Source: Gemmatimonadota bacterium (lineage in GTDB: Bacteria > Gemmatimonadota > Gemmatimonadetes > Longimicrobiales > Gaopeijiaceae). From it: 64,000 nt of DNA. Position numbers and translations under genes: made by a program. Under the pieces are notes generated by a model. It did not search any database and was not told where the DNA came from. It saw nothing but the letters and a program-made list of their open reading frames with translations. Below, in pieces: positions 1-8,734 of the stretch. The DNA lies in the NCBI GenBank assembly GCA_027623325.1, contig JAQBXY010000005.1:1-64000 (forward strand), given 5' to 3'. Position 1 is the first letter of the stretch, and each line of letters opens with the position of its first letter.

Positions 1-387
1 TGGGCGGGATCCTAAGCCACTACTACCGGCAAGCCGCATGAGAGGCTCGTTCTGGTTTTGGAACAGGACGGCGGCAACTTCATCGCCTTCGTCGGGAATC
101 CAGCCTCCGGACGGTTGCTCCGTCAGTCGTTACGGCACTTCCGGGAGACGACGATCTTCCCGTCCGAGGGGATCGTTTCCTCTTCGATGGTGCCCGGTGT
201 CGAACTCTCGGACCACGCCTCGTTCTGGAGGAACGGCTTCCCGGCCGTCCTCATCTCGGACACGGGTCCGTTCCGCAACCTCAACTACCATCTCGGAACG
301 GACTCGGCCGACAACCTCGACTTCGACCGCATGGCGATCGTGATCGCCGGGGTACGGCGGCTGGTCGAGGCGATGGCTGCGGGCTAG
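1..387 (+). pseudogene. M28-family metallopeptidase, C-terminal fragment
   Basis: The last ~105 codons match the C-terminal part of M28 aminopeptidases: FIAFVGN, then PGVELSDHASFWRNGFPAV, DTGPFRNLNYHLGTDSADNLD, with the late zinc-ligand histidine in the YHLGTDS-type motif. The homologous frame runs from about position 55 to the stop at 385-387. Upstream in that frame there is a TAA at 13-15, and codons 16-57 do not resemble the expected family sequence. The catalytic core (first His/Asp and Glu ligands) is not in this frame within the window. Either the gene is a 5'-damaged remnant or the contig edge is disturbed; a TTG at 58 is the only apparent start. It converges tail to tail with fdhA, whose stop overlaps it by 4 nt. 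Family call good, intactness doubtful. Confidence 0.6.
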
Positions 388-3089
388 TCCCGTTCGATTC
401 GCACCGGACACACCTTCAACTCCGCTGTGTCCGTGATGGGATCGTATCCGGACCCGGTGAGCACATTCACCGGCACGTCGTTGAAGGAGAACGAACTGAA
501 CACCGTGCCTCTGGGAGATCGGTTCGTGGCCTCCACGCGGACTCGCACGGACCCCCGCCGGCTCGACATTTTGACCCAACCGCCATCCTCGATCTTCCAC
601 GCTTCCAGGTCGCCCGGATTGACCTCGAGCGACTCCTCGGAAAGTAGGTAGTCGATCCCCTCCGATCGGCCGGTCTGCGTTCTGGAATGATACGAAGCGA
701 GGCGTCGTCCCGTCGTGAGCCAGACGGGAAAGTCGTCGTCGATCGTTTCCGCGGGATCGCGATAGCGGATGAGCTTGAAGATCCCGCGCCCGTTGATGAA
801 CTCCTTCTCGTGCAGCCGCGGTGTGCCCGGGTGTCCTTCCTCGGGGACCGGCCACTGATACTCGCCGAACTCGACGCGATCCCAGTTCAGGCCAGCGTAC
901 GTTCCCGAGACGGAGCACAACTCGTTGAAGACATCCTTCGCGCTGGTGTAGCCAAAGCCCTGAAAGCCCATGCGTTGGGCCAGTTGCGAAACGATCCACC
1001 AATCCGGCTTCGCCTCGCCGGCGGGGGGGACGGCCCGCCGTAGCCTCTGGACCCGACGCTCGGTATTGGTCTGTGTGCCGTCGGTCTCCCCGAAACCACT
1101 CGCCGGGAAAACGACGTCGGCCAGTTCGGCGGTCTCGGTCATGAAGAGGTCACAGACGACCAGGAAGTCGAGTGACTTCAAGGCGCGCTCGCAGTGGTCC
1201 CGATCCGGGTCCGTGACGACGGTGTTCTCGCCGTCGATCAACATGGCGCGGATCTGATCGCCGGCCTGTTCGAGGGCACGCACCTTCGTGATACCCTTCT
1301 CGAGATCGACCTCACGCCCCCAAGCCTTGGCGAACTTCGCCTGGTTGGCTGGGTCAATGACTGACTGGAATCCCGGGTAGTTGTTCGGGATCGCGCCGAC
1401 GTCTCCGGCTCCCTGAATGTTGTTCTGACCACGCATCGGATTGATGCCCGTGCCTTCACGCCCGATGTTGCCGGTCATGAGCGCCAGGTTACAGAGGCCC
1501 TGCACGTTGTCGACGCCGCAGATGTGCTCGGTGATGCCGAGGGTGTAGTAGATGGCGCCGCGCTCGGCTCGGCCGTAGAGCAGTGCTGCTTCTTCGATCA
1601 GGTCCGGGTCCACCCCGGTGATCTCCGTCGCCCACTCCGGTGTGAACTCGGCGAGGTGAGCCAGGAACGCTTCCGCTTCCGTGGTGCGATCCCGCATGAA
1701 GCCCTCGTCGACGAGCCCCTCGCGATGGATGACGTGCGCCATCGCCAGAAGAAGCGCCGAGTCCGATCCCACACGGATCTGGAGCGTCACATCCGCGATC
1801 TCGGTGAGCGCGATCCGCCGCGGGTCGGCCACGATCATCTTGGCGCCGTTGCGGATTGCCTTTTTCAGCCGGGTGGCGGCTACGGGGTGACACTCGGTCA
1901 TGTTGGTGCCGATGCAGAAGATCACATCGGGCTTTTCCATGTCGCGAAGCGGATTCGACATGGCGCCGCGACCGATGGTTGCCGCCAGACCGGCGACTGT
2001 GGGAGCGTGTCAAGCACGGCTGCAGTTGTCGATATAGGAGGTCCCGAGTCCGGCCCGCACGAACTTCTGCATGACGTAGCCCGCTTCGTTCGGAGCCCGG
2101 CCGGAAGCGACGGCATAAAGGCTGTGTCGCCCGTGCTCGTTGACGGCGGCGAGAAGCCCGGCAGCCGCCTTGTCGAGTGCGACTTCCCACGTCGTCGGGA
2201 CGAGCTGACCGTGGTCGTTCCGAACGAAGGGTGTTTTCAGTCGGTCGGGATGGTGCACGAAGTCGAAGGCGAACTGTCCCTTCACACACAGGGCGCCTTC
2301 GTTCGCCGGGCCATCCATCGCGGGCTGGATGCCCACGATCTGGTCCCCCTTCGTCATGATGTCGACCGCGCACCCCACGCCGCAGTAGGGGCAGATCGAG
2401 CGCGTCTTTTCGACGGGCTTCTCGATGGCTTTGTGGCGTAACGCCTTGATGTCTCCCAGCGCTCCAGTCGGGCAGGTCTGGACACACTGTCCGCAAAAGG
2501 TGCATGCGGATTCCTTCAGGTGCCCCTCGAACTCGGTGGTGATCTGAGTATCGAAGCCCCGGTTCATGATCGAGATGGCGTAGTCGCCTTCTTGTTCTGC
2601 ACAGACCCGGACACAGCGGTAGCACGAGATGCAGTTGGCGTAATCGCGCAGGATGAAGGGATTCGGGTCGTCCGGCCGGGAGGTCCCTGAAATGCGGCCT
2701 TCGAAGCGCCCGGTGCGCGCGTCATACCGATCGACCAGCGTCGTGAGCTCTTGGGACGCGTAGCCGGACAGCTCGTCGACGTCGACTTCGCGGTTTTCAC
2801 TGACCACCAGTTCGAGCAGTACGCGCCGGTGCATTTCCAGGGCACCACTCCGCGTGGTGACCCGCATGCCGGGTTCCGCCTTCGTCGTACACGAGGCGAC
2901 CGGTGCACGCGCGCCCTCGACTTCGACGATGCACAGTCGGCATGCGCCGAACGCGTCCAGTCGGTCGTCATAGCAGAGCGTCGGGATCTCCTTCCCGTGA
3001 CGCTCGGCCACCTGGAAGATCGACTCGCCCTTCGTGAACGAGACGGACGCGCCGTCGAGCGTGAGGGTCAAACCGGTTTGGTCGCTCAT
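384..3089 (-). CDS. fdhA: Selenocysteine formate dehydrogenase, alpha subunit (NAD-linked type)
   Basis: Molybdo- or tungsto-bis-PGD enzyme oxidising formate to CO2, with electrons passing through Fe-S clusters to the NuoF-like beta subunit. The reading frame runs through a TGA at 2012-2010 (residue 360 of 901), in NCSRA-U-HAPTVAGLA, the position of catalytic Sec in E. coli FdhF. Order: [2Fe-2S] ferredoxin domain (C39, C50, C53, C67); two 4Fe-4S motifs (C153/156/159/163 and C196/199/202/206); CPYCGVGC with C268 binding the cluster next to the cofactor; then the molybdopterin domains. The NuoG-type His-Cys3 cluster motif expected near residues 87-110 is absent. ATG start 3089 overlaps the fdhB stop by 4 nt. 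An annotator without recoding would split this into two ORFs at 2010. Ends 4 nt inside the M28 fragment. Confidence 0.95.
1981..1997 (-). promoter_or_regulatory. Bacterial SECIS hairpin in fdhA mRNA
   Basis: In the fdhA transcript, a perfect 6-bp stem (GUCGCC paired with GGCGGC, one G-U) closes a GGUCU loop. Exactly 18 nt lie between the UGA and the GGUCU, the same distance and the same loop as recalled for E. coli fdhF, where SelB binds. Stem, loop and spacing are seen directly; SelB binding is inference. No selA, selB, selD or tRNA-Sec gene was recognised in this window. Confidence 0.9.
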
Positions 3090-4774
3090 GTGTCCAGCCC
3101 CGTGCTTCGGGAAGAGTGAGCTATATGATTTTGGACCGCGGCCGGAAAGTACCGCACGAGACTTTCGGCGATGAGCGGGGCAGCATGCCCGAGCCCGCAC
3201 GCCGACGTCTCCTTCATGGTCCGGTTGATATCTGCGACCTCGTCGAGCCACGCTCCCGGCTCGGTGGGACCCGCACTCCCGGCCAGGCGTTCCGTGAGAC
3301 GCTGAGTGCCGATCCGGCAAGGGAAGCACTTTCCGCACGACTCGTGCGCGAAGAACTCCATGGCGGAATGAGCCACGTCGACCATGTCACGGGTTTCGTC
3401 GAAGACCATGATGCCTCCGGCGCCCAGGAAGGAGCGCTTCGATCGGATCGAGGGTTCGTCGAGTGTTACGTCGAGGTCGTCCCCGGCGAGGAAGCCGCCG
3501 GAGAGCCCCGCCATCGTGACGGCTTGAATCTCGTGTCCTTTCCGGCCCCCTCCTGCCCATTCGAAGAGAAGCGTACGCAGCGGCAACCCCATGGGCACTT
3601 CGTAGTTGCCGGGTCGCTCGATGTCGCCCGAGAGGGAGATGACCTTGGTGCCGGCGTGGTCCCCGAGTCCGAGCCCTCGGTACCACTCGGCGCCGTGAAG
3701 GACGATCGGAGCCACGGAGGACAGCGTTTCCACGTTGTTGACCGCGGTCGGCGTCCCTTCGAAGCCGTGAGTCACGGGGTAGGGTGGGCGGTTGCGAGGG
3801 AAGGGGTGTTTGCCTTCCAGAGAATTGAGGAGCGATGTCTCCTCCCCGCAGATGTAGGCTCCCGCGCCGCGCCGGAGGTGGAGGTGGACGGTCTGCCCAC
3901 TTCCGAACACGTCGTCGCCGAGAATACCGGCTGCCTCCGCGTCTTCGATGGCTCGCAGGAGCACGTGCTCTGTTTCCGGATATTCGTATCGGAGGTAGAG
4001 GAAGGCGCGTGAAGCCCCTGTGGCGATGCACGCCAGTGCCATGCCCTCCAAGACGCCGTGCGGATCGTGATCCATGAGCGCTCGGTCCTTGAAGCATCCG
4101 GGTTCACCCTCGTCGGCGTTGCAGACCACCGTTTTGGGTCCTCCCGACGCGTCTCGGACGGCGCGCCACTTTCTTCCGGTGGGGAAGCCGGCGCCGCCTC
4201 GTCCGGTGAGTCCGCTGGCGTCGATGAGGTCCAGAAGCGCTTCTGGAGTCATCGAGGTGACCGCCTGTTCCAGGGCTTGGTACCCTCCCGTACGTCGGTA
4301 CCCGGCCAGTTGCTTCCGGTCGTCGTCCCTAATGTGTGCGAAGACACATTCCTCGATCCCCTGAGGAGGTGCGGGAGGCAGTGGCGTCTCCCGAAGCTCG
4401 AGGGCGTCCGCTCGCAGTCCAACGAGTGTCTGGCCTCCCCGGAGAACGGGGATCGGTTCGTCGCACCGACCGCTGCACGCCATCCCGGTCGAGCCCTCCA
4501 GCGCATCAACCAACTGCTCCGCTCCGTTCAAGCGGCAGATCGGGCCGGTGCACACCCGCAGAGCATCGAGGCCTCCTGCCTCCCGGGAGAAGTGGTGGTA
4601 GAAGGTCACGGTCCCAAACAGATCGGCGAGCGGAGTCCGTAGCCCTTTCGACACCGCGCGCAACGCCTCCTCACTGAGATAGCCGTCGCGCTCATGCAGT
4701 CGGTGCAGCAGCGGGAGGAGCGGTGCGGGCTGTAGGAGCGCATCCGCGATCAGCTCGTCGGTGGTCTGGGTCAT
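3086..4774 (-). CDS. fdhB: NAD-dependent formate dehydrogenase beta subunit, NuoE-NuoF fusion
   Basis: 562-residue fusion that would pass electrons from FdhA to NAD+. Residues 1-~125 are NuoE-like (thioredoxin-fold [2Fe-2S]): C75, C80, C100 and C104 in CTGPIC and CSGRC. Residues ~140-560 are NuoF-like: FMN loop GRGGAGFPTGRKW (191-203), NADH-site ADEGEPGCFKDR and GAGAYICGEETSLL, and the 4Fe-4S ligands ESCGKCFPCRIG plus a later SACGLGH cysteine. ATG start at 4774; the TGA overlaps the fdhA ATG (ATGA), so the two are translationally coupled. Only 4 nt separate it from the upstream membrane-protein gene. No separate FdsG or FdsD gene is present. The architecture points to a soluble NAD-linked enzyme rather than FdhF/hydrogen lyase. 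Confidence 0.93.
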   Translation of the reverse strand: MTQTTDELIADALLQPAPLLPLLHRLHERDGYLSEEALRAVSKGLRTPLADLFGTVTFYHHFSREAGGLDALRVCTGPICRLNGAEQLVDALEGSTGMACSGRCDEPIPVLRGGQTLVGLRADALELRETPLPPAPPQGIEECVFAHIRDDDRKQLAGYRRTGGYQALEQAVTSMTPEALLDLIDASGLTGRGGAGFPTGRKWRAVRDASGGPKTVVCNADEGEPGCFKDRALMDHDPHGVLEGMALACIATGASRAFLYLRYEYPETEHVLLRAIEDAEAAGILGDDVFGSGQTVHLHLRRGAGAYICGEETSLLNSLEGKHPFPRNRPPYPVTHGFEGTPTAVNNVETLSSVAPIVLHGAEWYRGLGLGDHAGTKVISLSGDIERPGNYEVPMGLPLRTLLFEWAGGGRKGHEIQAVTMAGLSGGFLAGDDLDVTLDEPSIRSKRSFLGAGGIMVFDETRDMVDVAHSAMEFFAHESCGKCFPCRIGTQRLTERLAGSAGPTEPGAWLDEVADINRTMKETSACGLGHAAPLIAESLVRYFPAAVQNHIAHSSRSTGLDT

Positions 4775-4778
4775 TCGC

Positions 4779-6101
4779 TCAATCCGCCTTCAGTCCGTTC
4801 GCCGCGTCGATCATAACGCTCGACTCGAAACCGCGCCTCGAAATCGCGAACGCCAGAGCTAGGTGAGCCGGGAGAGCGAGAGCGAAGAACATGGCGTTCT
4901 GGTGTCGAGAAGCCGGGGACAACTGCCACAGCACGCCGAGCGACGCGACGATGGCGATGGCGGCGGCCGTGCGCCAGGCAAGCTGGCGCCACCGGGCTCC
5001 CAGCCGTGCCATCGGTAGTAGCACCGCCGAGGCGAGCATCAGAGGATTGAAGAGAAAGAGGTTCTCGTTCCAGTACGCAAACGTGTGATCCGTGAGCAGG
5101 AGGAGAACGAGCAGGGTGCCGGCGATCCCTCCCAGGGCACTCCACCCGACGGTCAACGTGAGCACGCCGATGCGAAGCGCGGGGGTCGATCGAACCCGTG
5201 TGGTCGTCGACGAAGCAATCGCAGCGGCCAGCAGAAGCCCCAGGAATACGTAGATGCCGAGCCAGCGGGGCGGTTCCGTGGGATCGGCTGCGCGGGTCGA
5301 TTCGACCGCGATTTCTTCCGAAAGCACGAGTGGGTGCACCGAACCGTCGGATCGGGTGACGGTCACCGAGCGGATCGCGTCGCGTAGCGTCATGGGCACG
5401 AACATCTCTTCCCAGACCGACATGGGTGCGTCGGTAGGGCCCCCGAGCAACAAATCCATACCGGTGTAGATGAGTGGGTCGACCTGGGTAAGGCGTCGCG
5501 TCTGGTCGCGATACGTCGATCCGCTGGGCTCGGCCGCGAACTCTCGGTTCAACGCTCCTCCGAGCACTTGGTCCAGGAGGTCGCGCACACGCGTCGAGCA
5601 ATTGTCCAGGAAGTACTGGTAGAAGTATTCACGCCGCTCGGGGCGGGCATTCAGATCGGCGAGGGTGCTGAGTGCGAGTTTTTGGGTCGGGGTCAGGTCC
5701 AACTCCTGCAGCGTGATCTCGCGATTCGCCCGGGCGTAGGCGTCGATCATAGGCAGGCTCTGGAAAGGGACCATCATGTAGAGCATGCGTCCCTGCAGGA
5801 ACCGGGGAATGAAGTCCACCTGCTGGAAGTCGAAAATCCCCCAATTGTACGCCACGTCCCTTCCGGTCTCCGTGTCCAGGATGCGGATGGCGTTGTGGCC
5901 GTACCGCTCCCACACGGCGTCACCGGGCCCTGCCGTCACGAGCCAGACTCGAAGTTCGGAGCCGGGGTCCGGACTCGACCGAGCGACGATTTCGCCGAGG
6001 GCTTCCCGAGGAGGTTGCTGACCTGCGGCGCCGCACGGCAACGCTGCCCCCGCGACCGATGTGTACATCACGACGGGCAACATCACTCTACTCAACCACA
6101 T
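4779..6101 (-). CDS. Lnb-like (DUF4105) periplasmic/membrane protein, possible lipoprotein N-acyltransferase
   Basis: 440 residues. Signal peptide or N-terminal anchor (MWLSRVMLPVVMYTSVAGAA), then a periplasmic domain with DUF4105/Lnb hallmarks: WERYGHNAIRI, NWGIFDF, RFLQGRMLYMM, ANREITLQELDLT, ARPERREYFYQYF and DNCSTRVRDLLD. The Cys and His in these motifs are candidate catalytic residues. The C-terminal third has about five hydrophobic segments. This Pfam family contains the Bacteroides N-acyltransferase Lnb, which triacylates lipoproteins, and the window encodes many lipoproteins. The ATG at 6101 is chosen because it begins a good signal peptide; the open frame extends further but overlaps the divergent regulator. 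Stop is 4 nt upstream of fdhB, so it is likely cotranscribed with fdhBA, an odd pairing. Exact activity uncertain. Confidence 0.75.
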   Translation of the reverse strand: MWLSRVMLPVVMYTSVAGAALPCGAAGQQPPREALGEIVARSSPDPGSELRVWLVTAGPGDAVWERYGHNAIRILDTETGRDVAYNWGIFDFQQVDFIPRFLQGRMLYMMVPFQSLPMIDAYARANREITLQELDLTPTQKLALSTLADLNARPERREYFYQYFLDNCSTRVRDLLDQVLGGALNREFAAEPSGSTYRDQTRRLTQVDPLIYTGMDLLLGGPTDAPMSVWEEMFVPMTLRDAIRSVTVTRSDGSVHPLVLSEEIAVESTRAADPTEPPRWLGIYVFLGLLLAAAIASSTTTRVRSTPALRIGVLTLTVGWSALGGIAGTLLVLLLLTDHTFAYWNENLFLFNPLMLASAVLLPMARLGARWRQLAWRTAAAIAIVASLGVLWQLSPASRHQNAMFFALALPAHLALAFAISRRGFESSVMIDAANGLKAD

Positions 6102-6195
6102 CGAAGCCCTCTGCGCGGGCGGAGCACGATGGTAGATTTCGATCGATCTGAAACTCTCATGCGTCGAATCGTCACGGAGTATCGAGGAATTGCAA

Positions 6196-6597
6196 GTGGC
6201 TGACGTTCTGACACGCCGACCCGTAGTGTTCTTCGTCGATGACGAAGAGGGGGTTCGCCGGGTCGCCAACCGGTTTCTGCGCAAGCGCGGCTTCGACATG
6301 ATCGGTGCTGCGTCCGCCGCGGAAGCGTCGGATGTGCTGGAGCGATACGAGGGCGATATCGATGCGCTCCTCATGGACATCAACCTTCCGGACGGATGGG
6401 GCTCACTCGTCGCCCAACGGCTGAAGGTGGTGCGCCCGGAGATGGCGATCGTCTATACGACGGGGTTCGCAGAGATTGATCCTATTCTCTCCGGTGGCCT
6501 GAACTCCACGGAATTCGTCATTCGGAAGCCGTTCACAGGCGACCAGTTGGCCGACGTCCTGACTCGAGCGATCGCGGCGCGTGATGCTGGAGCGTAG
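6196..6597 (+). CDS. Single-domain response regulator
   Basis: A CheY-like receiver domain of about 133 residues with no output domain. Acidic pair FVDDEEG (14-18), phospho-acceptor D61 in LLMDINLPDGWG, a T in VYTTGF and the conserved K in IRKPF. GTG at 6196 preferred: GAGG at 6184-6187 gives good spacing, whereas a TTG at 6190 is too close. Divergent from the Lnb-like gene with under 100 nt between starts, so a shared promoter region is likely. No cognate kinase is adjacent; the nearest is the hybrid-type kinase at 21693. Its 3' end overlaps a small membrane ORF. Role in phosphorelay or diguanylate/chemotaxis signalling cannot be decided. Confidence 0.85.
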   Translation: MADVLTRRPVVFFVDDEEGVRRVANRFLRKRGFDMIGAASAAEASDVLERYEGDIDALLMDINLPDGWGSLVAQRLKVVRPEMAIVYTTGFAEIDPILSGGLNSTEFVIRKPFTGDQLADVLTRAIAARDAGA

Positions 6598-6784
6598 GTG
6601 GCGGGTGCGGGCGCTGACCCGGCTCACTCTCTGGCTGGTGGGCCTGCTGGTCGCGCTCATGACGGGAACCCTGTCGGCCTACGCGGTGCTGACCGTGCTC
6701 TATGTGGCGTCCACGACCCTTTCGCGTTTGCGGGCTCGCGCGGCGAGCGGCCGCCTCGCCGTAGGAAGAGGCGACCGCGGCTGA
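6584..6784 (+). CDS. Small membrane protein, unknown
   Basis: 66 codons with a basic N-terminus (MLERRWRVRALTR) and one long or two short hydrophobic segments (LTLWLVGLLVALMTGTLSA, then VLTVLYVASTTL), ending in a basic tail. ATG 6584 (or GTG 6581) overlaps the end of the response regulator by ~14 nt, suggesting coupling. It fills the gap up to the true end of the convergent DUF2207 gene at 6802. No family recognised, no clear Shine-Dalgarno, so it could be fortuitous. Confidence 0.45.
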   Translation: MLERRWRVRALTRLTLWLVGLLVALMTGTLSAYAVLTVLYVASTTLSRLRARAASGRLAVGRGDRG

Positions 6785-6801
6785 CCGCTCGGTCACCGCC
6801 T

Positions 6802-8726
6802 CTACCAGCCGCCCCCTCCACCGCCACCGCCGCCACCCCCCGAAGAGCCGCCCCCACCCCCACCGCTGCTGCCCGGCGCGCTCGAAGACGATGAGAGGGA
6901 GTTGGACAGGCCTGAGCCAAGAGAGGTCGCGAAGCTCGACGGGTCGAAACGGGCATGTCGTGATGATACCAGGGTAGGGCGGATCTCGACGCCTCAGGCG
7001 AACTCATCAGAGGTAGCAGAGCGTCGTCGAATGCTTCGGCCCAACGGGCCTCGAGGCCGAGTGCGATCGTGAAGGGCAGATGGCGTTCGAAGAGGGCGAT
7101 TCCCCCCGGCCGGCTCCGATCGGAGGGGCCATCCACATAGGCGCGGAATCCGTCGACCTGATCGAGGACCCCTCGTCCCTTGAGTGTTGGTCGCTCCAGC
7201 AAGTGATAGAAGGCGACGTTTGTCACGCCGATCGCCATCGCCGCGAACACCAGGTGGCTCGGTGCCAGTACGAAGAGAACGCCCGTCCCGATGACCTCGG
7301 CGATCATGAACGGTACGGTGAGGACGGTGAGGGCGAAGACCCCTACCCATGCGAGGCCATCCCCGCCGGACAACGCCCGCCGCAGCTCGTTCACGAGGCG
7401 GTAGAGCAGGGTCACCACCCCGACGGTCCAGCCCGTGAGCCAAATGCCGATGAAAATGGCCGGGGGTGCGATTCCATAGCGCCATCGCCAGGCCAAGGCC
7501 AGAAAGCCCAAGACGCTGACGACGAGACCTCCCAAGAACCAGAGCCGGTTGTTCTCGAAGTACTCCCGTTCCAAGCGGCGGGCGAGCGACTTCTTGAAGC
7601 CTTTGATCCCGGCTCGAAACGTCTCGTGGTAGCTCTGGCTGAGGGCGATCTCGTTCCGCTCGCCGAACAAAGTGGCGAAGAGGACGCGCTCTTCGTTCGC
7701 AAGAGTCACGGAGTCGTCGAGCTTCCTGAGCGTCCACGAACTGCTCTCGGAACTACTCCCGTGCTCAATGCGAAGCGCTCCCTTCAACGCCATGCTGACG
7801 AGTGCAGCCGAGAGCTGTCTCTGGTGGTAGCCCCGCTTCTCGATGTAGCCGAGCGCGGCGGCCGAGTATCCCGCCGGGGGCTCGGACGTGGGGGTCGCTC
7901 GGCCTCGGGCGGGGTCTACCCCCACGCGACGCCACATGAGCAGGTACATCGCGATGACGAGGAGTAGCACGTAACCGCTATCGATGTACCCGCCCCAGTC
8001 GAGCGCGAACCACTCGGATTCCTGGTTCTCGGTGGGCGGCGTGACGACCCCGCTCGGGAAGCTCACCCGGACCGTGAGCCCCTCCCCGGGCCTCAGCGGC
8101 TGGTCGGTATCGAAGTCAGCGATGCCCGAGCCTTCGTTCCATTCGGCCCGAGCGTCCGTAGTGGTCGATCCTTCGTACCCGGTCCACGATTCAAGCCCGG
8201 GCGCCGAGCGGAGGCCCGGAATCCGAATCCGCGCGCTCGCGGTCAGGATGGGGAAGCCCCAACCGTTTCCGGTGACGTTCCAATACAGTTCATCCGTGGA
8301 TTCACCGAAGAGCACCCATCGCTGGGTTTCATACACGATCCGGTACTCGTGAACCGCCGCGGGCAGAATTACGTCCGGATCGCCAATGCGGATTCTGACG
8401 CCACCGCGTCCGATGGACCCACCGAAGCCCTGCAGGGTGTAGGGTTCGACCGCACCGTCCCGCGTGACCGACTGGACCGACAGCGGAGCCTCGATCCTGC
8501 CTAGCCCACTCTCGCGGGGGAAACTGGTCGGGAAGTCACGGTAGATGCCGCGTCGGATCTCCCGTTGACGGGAGCGGACAGTGATCTGCTCCGTCACCGT
8601 CATGACACCGCCTGACCCGATCTCGATCCCGACTTGGTACGAGAGGATCTCTTCGGCATCCTGCGCCGTGACGGCCCCCGGTAGAGCGAGGGCCGTCAGG
8701 CACAAGAAGAGGGACAGACGATTCAC
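6802..8726 (-). pseudogene. DUF2207 membrane protein with a frameshift near its C-terminus
   Basis: Signal peptide (MNRLSLFLCLTALALPGAV), then a DUF2207 extracellular beta domain (ITVRSRQREIRRGIYRDFPT, WNVTGNGWGFPI), a TM at ~residue 250, a cytosolic stretch with AALGYIEKRGYHQRQLSAALVSMAL, several TM helices and the ERHLPFTIALGLEARWAEAF block. In the annotated frame the family pattern ends at LPWYHHDMP and turns into Arg-rich sequence. The -1 frame immediately restores the canonical tail: ARFDPSSFATSLGSGLSNS, a Ser run, then long Gly runs ending GGW and TAG at 6804-6802. The switch is at 6951-6956, where one missing G (ATGCCC versus ATGGCCC) explains it. Sequencing error, a recent mutation or -1 slippage cannot be separated. 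GTG start at 8726. The family's role is unknown. Confidence 0.85.
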
Positions 8727-8734
8727 GCGGCTTC

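Noticed and set aside
130-1002. 290-codon minus-strand ORF
   Set aside because: Arg/Gly-rich shadow of fdhA in another frame; no family pattern.
6657-6801. C-terminal extension of DUF2207 in the listed frame
   Set aside because: Results from the frameshift; the canonical tail stops at 6802.
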